DNA from: Doryteuthis pealeii
Lineage: Eukaryota; Mollusca; Cephalopoda; Myopsida; Loliginidae
NCBI GenBank assembly: GCA_023376005.1
Contig: CM042176.1
Location: forward strand, 10,838,637-10,902,636
Direction: 5' to 3'
Length of the DNA: 64,000 nucleotides
Shown one piece after another: positions 1 through 9,249 of the stretch; within the stretch, counting starts at the first letter, position 1, and each line of letters begins with the position of its first letter. The translations under genes and the position numbers were made by a program. Under the pieces are notes generated by a model, which was not told the origin of the DNA, did not search any database, and worked only from the letters and a program-made list of their open reading frames with translations.

Positions 1-574
1 ACCGGATGAAACTACTGAACAGAAGAAATGAAATCATATTCAAATGTAAACAGACATAACTTTAAACTTATGTAAAAACCTTTTTTTTTAAACATAAGAA
101 CATTTATGTACCCATATATACACATACAAAACCCCGACTATCGAAACATAAAATACATGAAATTAGAACATGCATATTCACAAGATGAAAAAAAAAAAAT
201 CAAATTAAAAAATACAACGTCACAAACATCACCAACACACGGAAAACATTTCTTAAAATCGCGAGTGTGCGCGTGCCCGTGAACTGGCGTATTTAAGAAA
301 CGCGGAAGGAGGAATTTGAAAAGAAAAAAAAAAGTGAAAATAAGTCAAATCAGTGAAGATGAGACCGGGTATGAGGTCTTCGAATTAGTAAAAATCAAAC
401 TGAATAGGCAAGGAAATGGTGAAATAAATTTATGTTTGAACCGAGGTATCCACTCATGTATCTATTTATAATATCCAGTATTAGTAAAAAAAAATATATA
501 GACAAATCTTTAGATGTAAGTTTGAGTTTTCAATTTTGATTGAATCCTAGCAAGGAAACACTTGATATCATCCA

Positions 575-576
<2 letters not shown>
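1..576. other. AT-rich intergenic sequence, nothing recognised
   Basis: AT-rich sequence with short A and T homopolymers. I see no exon-like frame, no repeat family shared with the rest of the window, and no RNA gene. Confidence 0.6.
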
Positions 577-653
<77 letters not shown>

Positions 654-658
654 ATGTA
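577..658. repeat. Compound microsatellite (TA)n(TG)n(CG)n(TG)n
   Basis: Uninterrupted TA dinucleotides pass into TG, then a short CG run, then TG again. The open frames across it are Tyr/Ile or Cys/Val runs with no protein meaning. Confidence 0.95.
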
Positions 659-805
659 TGTGTTTTCCAGTGTAGCTTTTGTCATAATCATTGCATGGAA
701 TGGTGTAAATGTCTGTAAAATTGAGATGTTAGGGCTGTTTGTGCATTTGGAAACCTTGATAAACGAAACTATGAACACCCAGGATCGATAAAGACAAACG
801 ACACA

Positions 806-810
<5 letters not shown>

Positions 811-857
<47 letters not shown>
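811..857. repeat. (TA)n microsatellite
   Basis: About 47 bases of pure TA repeat, directly upstream of a Penelope-like repeat fragment. Confidence 0.95.
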
Positions 858-860
<3 letters not shown>

Positions 861-1001
861 GAGTGCTTGTGTGCATGGATAAACTCCTGGCCGAAACACG
901 TGTCAGTATAATAAAATCTATGTTATCCATTCAGCATTTTCTTTCCTTTGTTTATTTTTCTTTTCAACATACCGTCGGATTCGCTTCCATTTTCAACTTA
1001 C
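858..1001 (+). mobile_element. Penelope-like repeat fragment (family P)
   Basis: This segment is shared with 52425-52560 (same strand) and 51062-51200 (opposite strand). Common parts are a GAAACACGTGTC block followed by a TTATCCATTCA...TTTCTTTCCTTT stretch. The GAAAC block resembles the 3' half of a hammerhead motif, but the CUGANGA half is absent, so no ribozyme is called. The Penelope assignment is inference from the related hammerhead-bearing foldbacks in the window. Confidence 0.45.
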
Positions 1002-1107
<106 letters not shown>

Positions 1108-1419
1108 TGGGTAGAGACAGACGCAGGATATATTTCTTGGCAGAAAACACAGCGCCTCCACCGGTCGAAAGTGGCCGTTCTCTCTCCCCACCCAATCAAT
1201 CATATATCGATTATCGACGGTGGGTGGCGTGGTGGGGTGCTTGTGAGGGGGTAAGAAGCAGACAAAATCGATCAAATCGAAACAAAAGACATTTAACTTA
1301 TCTTCAGAACCTGACAATTACATTAATTGAACGCTTCGCCAAAATTTATACGAAAAGCAAGAATCATTTTTTATCAAGATAGAACTTCATGGATACCCGG
1401 TTTGAAATACCAAATTCTC

Positions 1420-1540
1420 GGGGCTGGTTTAGCTCAGTCGGTAGAGCTTGCACTAAGGAACCACAAGGTTCCTGGCTCGATACCAGTTCTCACTAACTCA
1501 GCGTATGAGTAGCACAGGGATCAAATATGGTACAAATGAA
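1420..1540 (+). mobile_element. tRNA-derived SINE, type 1 (Lys-like head), 3' truncated
   Basis: The head carries an A box (TAGCTCAGTCGG at 1429-1440) and a B box (GGCTCGATACC, about 1474-1484), the spacing of an RNA polymerase III tRNA promoter. The same head and body recur at 43949-44206 and 45392-45652, where the full element is about 260 bp. This copy ends soon after the conserved GAGTAGCACAGGGATC block and runs into a GAT microsatellite. It is not a functional tRNA gene: the stems do not close into an acceptor arm. Confidence 0.85.
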
Positions 1541-1550
1541 ACATGTGAAT

Positions 1551-1667
1551 TGATGATGATGACGACGATGATGATGATGATGATGATGATGACGACGATG
1601 ATGATGATGATGATGATGATGATGACGACGACGATGATGATGATGATGATGATGATGGTGATGATGA
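1551..1667. repeat. (GAT)n microsatellite with GAC variants
   Basis: Trinucleotide GAT repeats interrupted by three short GACGAC patches. The open frames are Met/Thr, Ile/Val or Ser runs. Confidence 0.95.
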
Positions 1668-2030
1668 TGCCAAATCGAGCCAAGAATTTAAAAGAGATTC
1701 CAAATAACCTGCAGTGCCTTAAAGAAATGGCATATTTGATAAAGAAAGGGTTCTATGTGCAATCTTAAAACTATGAGTAGAATAGCTGAGTAGAAAATAT
1801 TATATAGGGTTTATTCTGTTCTGTATATACACTATTTAGCCACATAAGCGACATAAGAGAAAAAAAGAAACCATATGCAAGAAATGAATAAATTATAATA
1901 ATTTTATATTTTCTTTAAATTCAGATATTTTCTTCTGACCCTAAATTTGGACATTATAGAATGACCTAATAAATTTGTACCATTTTTATATTTTTACTAC
2001 AAGAAGCGTGGCATATTGTACATGTGAATA
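1668..2030 (+). repeat. Interspersed repeat R1, sense copy
   Basis: Matches the reverse complement of 53175-53515 along most of its length, including the AACCTGCAGTGCCTTAAAG and CACATAAGCGACATAAGAG blocks. A shorter sense piece sits at 54149-54215. There is no terminal repeat, promoter or coding motif that would classify it. Confidence 0.7.
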
Positions 2031-2035
2031 GAAAG

Positions 2036-2587
2036 AAAGAACTTTAAGATCCCCATAGTTTGATAAACTCATGGGTGGTAGTCAAAAATGCGTTGATCCC
2101 GTCGGCATTCCTCTTCAAAGGGGCGCCTCAGGCACTGGGCAATAAACCCAGCCCTGCCCTTTAAATCAATGGGGCAGGTATTGCTGGGGGGATAGCCCCC
2201 TGGGATCAACACTGTTAATTTATATTAATAAACACAGGCCTCGAAGATCCCATGTTATTAGTGCGTCTAAAATTCTGCAATATGTTTATATATAACTAAG
2301 AAATAAAGGTTTATATAATATATGGTGTGGTTAATTTACATACTGGTTTAAACAAAACCGGTTTTAATAAATAATTACTTGGTGTTAATGATCTCTAATA
2401 TTGTTTTATTCACCATCGTATTAAAATCAATCCTATGAATGATTTTATATAGAAACCAATTAAAATATGATTAAAATAAGTGTAATCTTTTTATATGCGT
2501 TCTTATTCAATTTTGTTAGTCTTTCTAATTTAATATATTTCATTACATTGAAACTTAGATACTTACGCCTAAAGGGCACATATTCTT

Positions 2588-2588
<1 letters not shown>
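2036..2588 (+). mobile_element. Helitron-like element, 3' half with one GC-rich module
   Basis: The first 180 bases are one copy of the GC-rich module found tandemly in the Helitron at 27648-29753 (GATCCCGTCGGCATTCC...AATAAACCCAGCCCTGCC). The remainder matches the 3' half of the same Helitron. The end is near a degraded hairpin and ATTCTTGTTAAT, where intact copies have ...TTGCTAGT. The 5' end is missing. Confidence 0.65.
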
Positions 2589-2641
<53 letters not shown>

Positions 2642-3177
2642 GAGTCCTGGATACTTGAGGAGACTTGTTGTCACTCAGACTCCAGTGAAAGGCCATCAGC
2701 TTACACTAGTGTGAAAAACTCACAAGGTGTGAAATAATAATAATAAGAATAAGAATAAATAAGAAAGTCAAAGTGATACCAATTGTAGTTGGTGCACTTG
2801 GAACAGTCCCAAAAGGATTGGAAAAGAGTCTGGAATGTTTGGAAATCAGAGGAAGGGTTGAAACCATTCAGAACACTGCACTGCTGCAATCTGCCAGAAT
2901 ACTCAGAAGAGTCATGGAGACCTGAAGAGATTGCTGTCACTCAGACTCCAGTGAAAGATCATCAGCTAATGCTGATGTGAAAACTCAGGTCAAAGTGATG
3001 TCCCAATAAACTTGGAAAAAAGACTCTGGAAATCAGAGGAAGAATGAGACCATCCTGACTACTGCACTGCTGCAATCGGCTAGAATACTCAGAAGAGTCA
3101 TGGAGACATGAGGAGACTTGTTGTCACTCAGACTCCAGAGAAATACCATCAGCTAATGCTGATGTGAAAACTCAAAA

Positions 3178-3224
<47 letters not shown>
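2589..3224 (+). pseudogene. RLE-type LINE 3'-end fragments with (TAA)n tails
   Basis: Two (TAA)n tails (2590-2640 and 3181-3224) bracket several broken copies of the 3' end of the non-LTR retrotransposon seen at 47651-49620. A translated piece at 2789-2920 carries residues related to the VKVIPIVVGALGTVPK block of the endonuclease C-terminus in better copies, but in a shifted frame. The internal copies are duplicated and partly deleted. No functional protein remains. Confidence 0.8.
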
Positions 3225-3747
3225 CTTAGAGAAAAGAAAATTATAAGTTCTTCGGAATATTGTAGGTGGACACCCAGGGACAAAAGAAAAGGAGTACCTC
3301 AGAAAGTACCTCAGAAAGAGAAAAAAATTCTTGAAACCCTCTGACATGGAGAAAAATCCAACCCCAACCAACCAACCAATCAGAGACACTTAAAGTTGCG
3401 ATGAGCAACTACGTCCAGTTCGTGCGCCAAATTCAAATTGGATTACTTTTGTACATATATATATAAACATTTATATAAACATGAAATGTCTTTCGATACA
3501 GCAAGCATTAAAAAAACATCTGTTTTGTTTGTTTCATATATATTACATAGCCACTTTACATACCAACGTGTAACTTTGGAACATGACCAACATATAATTA
3601 TACGTAAACTACAAAACTAGACATTATAATTATAAATCCCAAATTGCTATTAGTTGACTACTATAGAGATATAGTCAACTTTTTACTAAGTCATTCGCTT
3701 GTGAAGTGAATTTAGCATTTAGTGAATGACCTGTTATCTTGGCTTTT

Positions 3748-3757
3748 TGACAGCGTA

Positions 3758-3796
<39 letters not shown>

Positions 3797-3806
3797 ATAT
3801 ATATAT
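3748..3806. repeat. (TA)n microsatellite
   Basis: TA repeat with one TATTAT interruption, flanking the foldback element to the right. Confidence 0.9.
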
Positions 3807-3948
3807 AAAGATAATCTAATGAGTCGAACGAACCTACTATTAGTTTCGCATAAAGCTCTTCAGGGCTAAAATCTGGGTCAGATTTTAGCCCTGAAGAACT
3901 TTATGCGAAACTAATAGTAGGTTCGTCTGACTCATTAGATTATCTTTA
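3807..3948. mobile_element. Foldback element (Penelope-like) with hammerhead arms
   Basis: Two arms of about 70 bp, nearly perfect inverted repeats (3807-3874 and 3880-3948), are separated by a loop of a few bases. Each arm contains a CTGAAGA...GAAAC core. Head-to-head terminal repeats with hammerhead motifs are known for Penelope-like retroelements; assignment here is by analogy, since no reverse transcriptase or GIY-YIG sequence is present. Confidence 0.6.
3831..3867 (-). ncRNA. Hammerhead ribozyme motif, short stem II
   Basis: On the minus strand: stem I AGCC, core CTGAAGA, stem II GC-TTTAT-GC, core GAA, stem III ACU-AAU-AGU, cleavage residue A, then stem I GGTT (one G-U pair). All invariant core positions are present and stem II abuts both core strands. 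The opposite arm (3888-3923, plus strand) has A instead of G at the first stem II pair and is probably weaker. Confidence 0.55.
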
Positions 3949-4215
3949 TTATTGGCTCTACTTAGGTATCGAGCACTTTTTACTTATTAGCTTTCTCCTA
4001 ACGGTTATATGAATATATATATATATCTATATACATATATATACATATAAATTGTTTTTTCTTTTGGCCAAATACTGTACCAATAGATTATTTTTTGTTG
4101 GTCTTTTTCTTTTTTCCAAAAATTTTTTTCTCCCTGGTTGATGTTTGGTAGTATATTTTTACAATCAAACTATTTGCTGGGTTTTTTCTCACCGCAAGGA
4201 TTTACCAACACGCTT

Positions 4216-4216
<1 letters not shown>

Positions 4217-4264
<48 letters not shown>
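4217..4264. repeat. (TA)n microsatellite
   Basis: Pure TA repeat abutting the next foldback element. Confidence 0.95.
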
Positions 4265-4266
<2 letters not shown>

Positions 4267-4286
4267 GTTTAAGAATGTTTTAAAAT

Positions 4287-4328
4287 TACCGACAATAGTT
4301 TCTCACAGTAGTGCGAATCTTCAGGGTA
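4287..4328 (-). ncRNA. Hammerhead-like motif, left arm, one extra core nucleotide
   Basis: Minus strand reads TACC - CTGAAGA - T - TCGC/GTGA stem II - GAA - ACUAUUGU - C - GGTA. Stem I is 4 bp and stem II 4 bp with a G-U pair. Stem III is reduced to two pairs by a U-U mismatch. The single T between CTGAAGA and stem II is not part of the consensus core. Confidence 0.4.
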
Positions 4329-4412
4329 TTTTTTTGTCCTACCATCGGTCTGTATTTTATAACTGGGTTGTGGCCATTTTATAAAATACAGATCGATGGT
4401 AGGACGAAAAAA

Positions 4413-4454
4413 TACCCTGAAGATTCGCGCTACTGCGAGAAACTATAGTCGGTA
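4413..4454 (+). ncRNA. Hammerhead-like motif, right arm, one extra core nucleotide
   Basis: Stem I TACC/GGTA (extendable by four A-T pairs after one mismatch), core CTGAAGA, extra T at 4424, stem II TCGC/GCGA, core GAA, stem III ACU-AU-AGU, cleavage residue C at 4450. Apart from the extra T all core residues match. Activity cannot be judged from sequence. Confidence 0.45.
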
Positions 4455-4530
4455 ATTTTAAAACATTCGATCTTAAACGTATATTTAGCTCTTTATATTG
4501 AGCACTTTTAAATCGGTTTTTAAGTAAATA

Positions 4531-4908
4531 GCGAGTTCGATCCTCACTGGGGCCCCATACTTACAACCTGGGGTCACAGCATACTCATGGCGAACGAGTT
4601 GGGTAAATACCTCTATTATTACTGAATTGTGAGTTCGATCCTCACTGTGTGCCCGATACTTCTAACTTCGGGTCACAGCATACTCATGGCGAACGATTTG
4701 GGTAAATACCTCTATTACAACTGAATTGTGAGTTCGATCCTCACTGTGTGCCCCATACTTCTAACTTCGGGTCACAGCATACTCATGGCGAACGAGTTGG
4801 GTAAATACCTCTATTATTACTGAATTGTGAGTTCGATCCTCACTGTGTGCCCGATACTTCTAACTTCGTGTCACAGCATACTCATGGCGAACGGGCTAGG
4901 CAAATACA
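4531..4908 (+). repeat. Tandem array (4 x ~99 bp) derived from a type 2 tRNA-SINE
   Basis: Four copies start with GAGTTCGATCCTCACTG (a tRNA B box) at about 4533, 4631, 4730 and 4829. Each continues with ATACTTCTAACTT and a TCACAGCATACTCATGGCGAACG block. The same B-box half occurs once at 54245-54345 and, with its A box, in the SINE at 63038-63165. The A-box half was lost before amplification. Confidence 0.8.
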
Positions 4909-4946
4909 TATTTCTTTCCTTGTGTTTACTAAATAATATATTACAG

Positions 4947-5075
4947 TCAAGTCACGCTGAAAGCATCGGTTCCCGCTAGATCACCGAAGTTAAGCAGCGA
5001 TGAGCCTGTTCAATAGTTAATTGGGTGACCAATTAAGCAACAGCACCTACTGTAAACAACCTGATATCAAAATGA
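4947..5075 (+). mobile_element. 5S rRNA-derived SINE (SINE3-like)
   Basis: The segment aligns with eukaryotic 5S rRNA through its internal promoter: GATCACCGAAGTTAAGCAGC (box A region), GAGCCTGTTCA (intermediate element region) and TTGGGTGACC (box C region). It is followed by the ATCAAAATGACTTG tail also found behind a more decayed 5S-like head at 22283-22475. Substitutions in the promoter and the attached tail argue for a SINE, not a 5S gene. Confidence 0.75.
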
Positions 5076-5412
5076 CTTGATTCCGCATTCATCAGGTTGT
5101 GCCATTAGCGCTTACATCCATATGACAATCCCTCGCCAACCGTCTCGTTGCTCTCGGGAGGTCAACTGCGTAGCATCCAGTATCCGTGCAGAGCTGGTCT
5201 ATGTAGGTCTTAGCTGGGGAGCCCACACTGGCGTGTCCATGTGGTAGTTTCCATAGCAGAACGTCACTTATGATTTCGTCTCCGCTTCTCCGGCAGTGCC
5301 CAGTATGTCTTGTTCGCCTCATAGAATGGTCTGTGTGATAGGTGGCAAATGGCCGTACAGTTGTTTTCTTGGTAGGGTGTTTTTCTACGATTTGTTTAAG
5401 ATAAAAATACAT
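5076..5412 (-). pseudogene. LINE reverse transcriptase C-terminal fragment
   Basis: A minus-strand frame (5092-5412, 106 codons) has the look of the C-terminal tail of an RTE/CR1-type non-LTR retrotransposon. An RRTRHTGHCRRSGDEIISDV block is followed by a PAKTYIDQL block and an ANGTT end. The polymerase domain proper is not here. The upstream part continues at 5938-5985 and 6445-6525, after a minisatellite and an insertion. Clade assignment is uncertain. The fragment is decayed and not expressed as a functional enzyme. Confidence 0.75.
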
Positions 5413-5937
5413 TGGAAATGATTTTAACTATAAAAATGCATTGGAAATGATTTTTACTATAAAAATACATTGGAAATGATTTTAACTATAAAAATACATT
5501 GGAAATGATTTTAACTATGAAAATGCATTGGAAATGATTTTAACTATAAAAATGCATTGGAAATGATTTTTACTATAAAAATGCATTGGAAATGATTTTT
5601 TACTATAAAAATGCATTGGAAATGATTTTTACTATAAAAATACATTGGAAATGATTTTAACTATAAAAATGCATTGGAAATGATTTTAACTATAAAATGC
5701 CATGGAAATGATGACTATATGCACTGGAAATGATTTTTACCATAAAAATGCATTGGAAATTATTTTAACTATAAAAATACATTGGAAATGATTTTTACCA
5801 TAAAAATGCATTGCAAATGATTTTTACCATAAAAATGCATTGAAAATGATTTTAGATATAAAAATACATTAGAAATTATTGTTATTATAAAGATACATTG
5901 GAAATTATTTTTTACTATAAAAATGCATTGGAAATTC
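5401..5937. repeat. Minisatellite, ~29-bp unit, about 18 copies
   Basis: The unit is close to CTATAAAAATGCATTGGAAATGATTTTAA, with A/G variants at one site and one shortened unit near 5700-5720. It lies inside the LINE fragment: the coding frame ends in ...RCTRISNAF at the right border and resumes with ...LNKS-VEKHPTKK at the left border. Confidence 0.9.
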
Positions 5938-5985
5938 TGGTGCATCTCACGTCTAGCTTATTTTCTAAGTGCTTCGTTAGGGTTC
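5938..5985 (-). pseudogene. LINE fragment, continuation between minisatellite and insert
   Basis: Minus-strand codons read TLTKHLENKLDVRCTRIS, the segment that normally follows the LYGCTT block now found at 6445-6525. Together with 5076-5412 these are parts of one element split by two later events. Confidence 0.7.
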
Positions 5986-6444
5986 TGTGACGGAGAACGA
6001 GAAAGGAAAAAGAGCAAGACATTGTCTTGCCTGCCGGGACCGAACTCGCGTCATCCCACATGCAAAAACAAATGCGATTTGGGCACTGGACGGAAGCGAG
6101 GTTCGACTGATGTGCCCGGATGTTTGGATAAATATGTCCACAAAATAACAAGTGAGTCGAGCGCTGGGCAGTCAGCAGTCGGCAGCAGCAGAAGCAGTCG
6201 ACGACGAAGCGCTTTTCAGTAAAGAAATGGATTCTAGTCGAACAGAAACAAAACTAAATAGGAAATGTGATTTTGAACTGTTAAAGATTATTTCGACTAC
6301 GACGACGGAATTTCCAGCTTCTAGACGAAGAATGTGTTGACCAACAGAGGGTGGGGCTTGTAATAAGACGGAGAATTCGCTTGTTTTTTGGTTCCCCCTC
6401 GGCGGGAGCTTGTTGATTCGAAGGTCTATTTCGCCCCTTCTATA
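5986..6444. mobile_element. 459-bp insertion with 5-bp TSD, solo-LTR candidate
   Basis: The LINE codons on each side join exactly if this block and one copy of GGTTC are removed; GGTTC is duplicated at 5981-5985 and 6445-6449. The insert begins TGTGACGG, is richer in GC than its surroundings and has no long frame. A 5-bp duplication and a TG start fit a solo LTR of a Gypsy-type element. The other end reads TATA, not CA, so the class is uncertain. Confidence 0.6.
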
Positions 6445-6525
6445 GGTTCAGGTGGTGCAGCCATACAGTACGACTGATACAACTACGGCTTGGAAGAATT
6501 GTCGCTTTAACTTGTCAGCGATTCG
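6445..6525 (-). pseudogene. LINE reverse transcriptase fragment, upstream part
   Basis: Minus-strand codons read RIADKLKRQFFQAVVVSVVL then YGCTT, a stretch typical of the region after the polymerase core in RTE/CR1-like elements, with TGA replacing the expected Trp codon. It ends abruptly at the SINE tail starting near 6522. Confidence 0.7.
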
Positions 6526-6585
6526 ACATTAAATGACAGGAAAAGGGTTGATATGCCGTAAAACAAAACCAACCAACTAAATAAT
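6522..6585 (+). mobile_element. SINE tail fragment (ATGCCGTAAAAC family)
   Basis: Carries the common tail GACATTAAATGACAGGAAAA followed by GGTTGATATGCCGTAAAAC and ACCAACCAAC. The same tail follows the 5S-like head at 22283-22475 and recurs many times on both strands of the window. Confidence 0.7.
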
Positions 6586-6637
6586 ATTGAGAACTCTATA
6601 TTACTGTCCTTGTGTCAAACTAAGTTAAGCTTAGTTA

Positions 6638-6648
<11 letters not shown>

Positions 6649-6670
<22 letters not shown>

Positions 6671-6720
6671 AAGGGCAGTTGTGTGTATTCTTACGTACAC
6701 GCACCCGTTGGGAACGACCA
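6649..6720 (+). mobile_element. Family B 5'-end fragment
   Basis: A TA run followed by TATAAAGGGCAGTTGTGTGTA, the start shared with longer family B copies at 7779-8228 and (minus) 23834-24500. Confidence 0.55.
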
Positions 6721-7153
6721 GTGCGCTGGCGCAACAACAATAATAATAAAAAAACTGCAAGAGATCCCCAGCGTAAAAGAATAACACAAAGGGATGGGGA
6801 ACTTTCTTCTTCAGCTTCGATAGGTGGACGAGAGATCGTTATGGAACACAGCGCCAGACAACAAAGAAACAAGCATGATCCCGTTAATAGAATCTAATAT
6901 TTATTTATATCAAATACAGGCAGTAGAAAAGTATTTTAAAAACAAACAATAATACAAGAAAATATACATACATATATACATGTAGTAAGGGATATGAAAA
7001 GGGTGTCTATATTGTCATATTATCATACATGGTTGGGCGAGCAATTGAACGTTTAACATACAGACAATCCTAAAAGGCAGAATGTAAAACAAGAGAGATT
7101 TAACTCACTGTGATACCATGGATAATAAAAGAATGTCCTTTCGTTATTCTTTC

Positions 7154-7157
<4 letters not shown>

Positions 7158-7192
<35 letters not shown>
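7158..7192. repeat. (TA)n microsatellite
   Basis: Pure TA repeat. Confidence 0.95.
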
Positions 7193-7195
<3 letters not shown>

Positions 7196-7778
7196 GTATT
7201 TTCTCATATGCATCAAATATGTGTCAAAGTTCTTTAGATGTTTAAACAATTTGAACGTGCATAATCCAATAAAAGAAGGTCTTCTCTTTATTTCTACTCA
7301 GAGTCCTTAGTTTTTCTGGTGATAAGTTGATTTTCTTCTTTCTTTCTTTCGCCGCTTCGTTTACCGCGACCGTTTCACAATTATGGAACGAGGCGATAAA
7401 CGTCTCGCCTCTCCAAGGTGTTTTCATGTGTTGGGGTCTGGTCTCTTTGGTGCGAAGCTGATCGTCATGGTAACCAACTAAATCGTTATATTCACAGGGC
7501 GCGAACGTTCTGAAGTCGTGCGTACTTTAAATCCGATTGTCGGTCGCGAAGAGGCCAGCCGAGAAAAAAAAGTTACTTACTTCCTCTCATCCTTTCCGCA
7601 ATTGGAAAGTGGATGGTTGAAAATCATTGCCTGAGAATAGTATTATTTCACCAATACAATGTTTTTTTCTGATCGCCCACACATTATATAGAAATGTATC
7701 ATAAATGTACATATATATACTAGTTGACATACTAAGTCATGTCACAGTATGTATGTCCAAATGTAATCTATTTTTACA
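7193..7778. other. Unannotated intergenic stretch
   Basis: Single-copy-looking sequence with a moderately GC-rich patch around 7370-7560. I could not match it to any family in the window and saw no exon or RNA gene. Confidence 0.5.
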
Positions 7779-7848
7779 TATATAAAGGGCAGTTGTGTAT
7801 ATATGTATGTCCGGGGGAAACTTTGAAAATAAAACAATTAACGACAAA

Positions 7849-7919
<71 letters not shown>

Positions 7920-8228
7920 CATTAAATAACACCAGGGCTTGGTTTTTGAGCAAAACTAATGAAGATTTGATTTATATTCATGAAGATATTTTTTTTTTAA
8001 ATTTAATTGATAACAGCATGGATTTTTTTTCATTTAATATTTTAGATAATAGACATTAACATTTCTTTTCAGAATAGCTGGATCAATGCAAGGTCTATTT
8101 TTTTTACATGGGGATTTAAATGGGGCATCCCACGAGGACTCAACTCACAATTCAATAGTAATGGATTTGCGGGACTAACTTAAACAAATCCCCCTCTACC
8201 CAGGCGATGCCGGGTTGCCACTGCTTGT
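7779..8228 (+). mobile_element. Family B non-autonomous element (hairpin-CTAG end)
   Basis: Starts with TATAAAGGGCAGTTGTGTATA, contains a long TA microsatellite (7855-7919) and the TGAAGATTTGATTTATATTCA block. It ends in a stem-loop related to CTACCCAGGCGACGCTGGGTAG followed by the CCGCTTCTAG-type terminus. A 3' hairpin just inside a CTAG end is reminiscent of Helitrons, but the 5' end lacks the usual TC, so the class is tentative. Confidence 0.55.
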
Positions 8229-8602
8229 GACTATGAAATCTTAAACTAAATAAACCTGTCTATAAGATATTCCCCAAACAATATATGACCCAGATCCGCT
8301 TTTTGCTAGACAGTTTTAGTTCCATATAGAAGAGCCTCTTTATAGTCTATTATTCTTAACGTCTGTTTCGCATCATGAGACTGTAACCAATAGATAAAAA
8401 AGAACGCCTGACTACCAACAATAAAACCGGCTTTAATCACCAAGATCAGTATGAAACCAAGAGAGCTTTCAGCTTCGCTTCTTTTTCCAACTATTTTGAC
8501 ATAATCTGTGCCAACACGGTGTTTCGTTAATTCTGCCGTTTCTGGAATTACGTCCGGTTATTTTCCCACGCGGATAACAGCAGACAGCATATCACAATCG
8601 AC

Positions 8603-8605
<3 letters not shown>

Positions 8606-8669
<64 letters not shown>
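8606..8669. repeat. (TA)n microsatellite
   Basis: Pure TA repeat of about 64 bases. Confidence 0.95.
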
Positions 8670-8672
<3 letters not shown>

Positions 8673-9114
8673 TGTAAGGTAATCCAAATGACTGGTTGTA
8701 AGGATATTCTATTTGGGATCTTCAAAATCTCACTGTATAACATACTGTATGCTCTGTAGGTGCAAACATATATTCATACAAGGATTTTTATGAATCCCTA
8801 AAGAGAGCTCAATGTATAATAATCAATGCATTAGATTATATACAGAGCAATATTTAACTTTCAAAGAAAGAAAACTTAATAAACCGTCATTCCGTAATAA
8901 TTTATTTCGACCAGAAACTCAAAAGATTTTTAAAAATTAAAACAATTTTTTTTTAAGTTCTTAAGAGCCCAGCCTCATCAGACGGATTTTACAAAAATAA
9001 TGGGATTCACCGGAAGAAGAAGTTATACAACCAGGGAAAAAACCTTAATATTCACAAAATTCCGGTCAGATACTAAGTATAAAGTTAAAAATTCTAAGCC
9101 TATGTGCGCGCGCC
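8670..9114. other. AT-rich intergenic stretch
   Basis: No recognised family, exon or RNA gene. Confidence 0.5.
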
Positions 9115-9214
9115 GCGTGTGTGTGTGTGTGAATATATATACACACACACCAAACACACACACACACACACACACATACACATATATATATATATATATT
9201 ATATATATATATAA

Positions 9215-9248
<34 letters not shown>

Positions 9249-9249
9249 T
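9115..9249. repeat. Compound microsatellite (TG)(AC)(TA)(TTA)n
   Basis: TG, AC and TA runs followed by a (TTA)n block at 9220-9249. The TTA block is the reverse-complemented tail of the adjoining minus-strand LINE. Confidence 0.9.

Larger units (their letters stand above)
4261..4484. mobile_element. Foldback element with hammerhead-like arms
   Basis: Inverted arms of about 100 bp (4261-4362 and 4379-4484) have few mismatches and a loop of about 16 bases. It is bounded on the left by a TA microsatellite, like the other Penelope-like foldbacks in this window. There is no coding sequence. Confidence 0.65.

Noticed and set aside
858..915. GAAACACGTGTC as a hammerhead
   Set aside because: The CUGANGA half is missing in all three family P copies seen here.
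1420..1492. Possible tRNA-Lys gene
   Set aside because: A and B boxes are present, but arms do not close and the head is attached to a repeated SINE body.
4947..5060. Functional 5S rRNA gene
   Set aside because: Substitutions in the promoter and rRNA stems and an attached SINE tail; no tandem 5S unit.
5923..6222. 99-codon plus-strand frame over the solo-LTR candidate
   Set aside because: Spans the LINE/insert junction in antisense to the LINE and has no motif.
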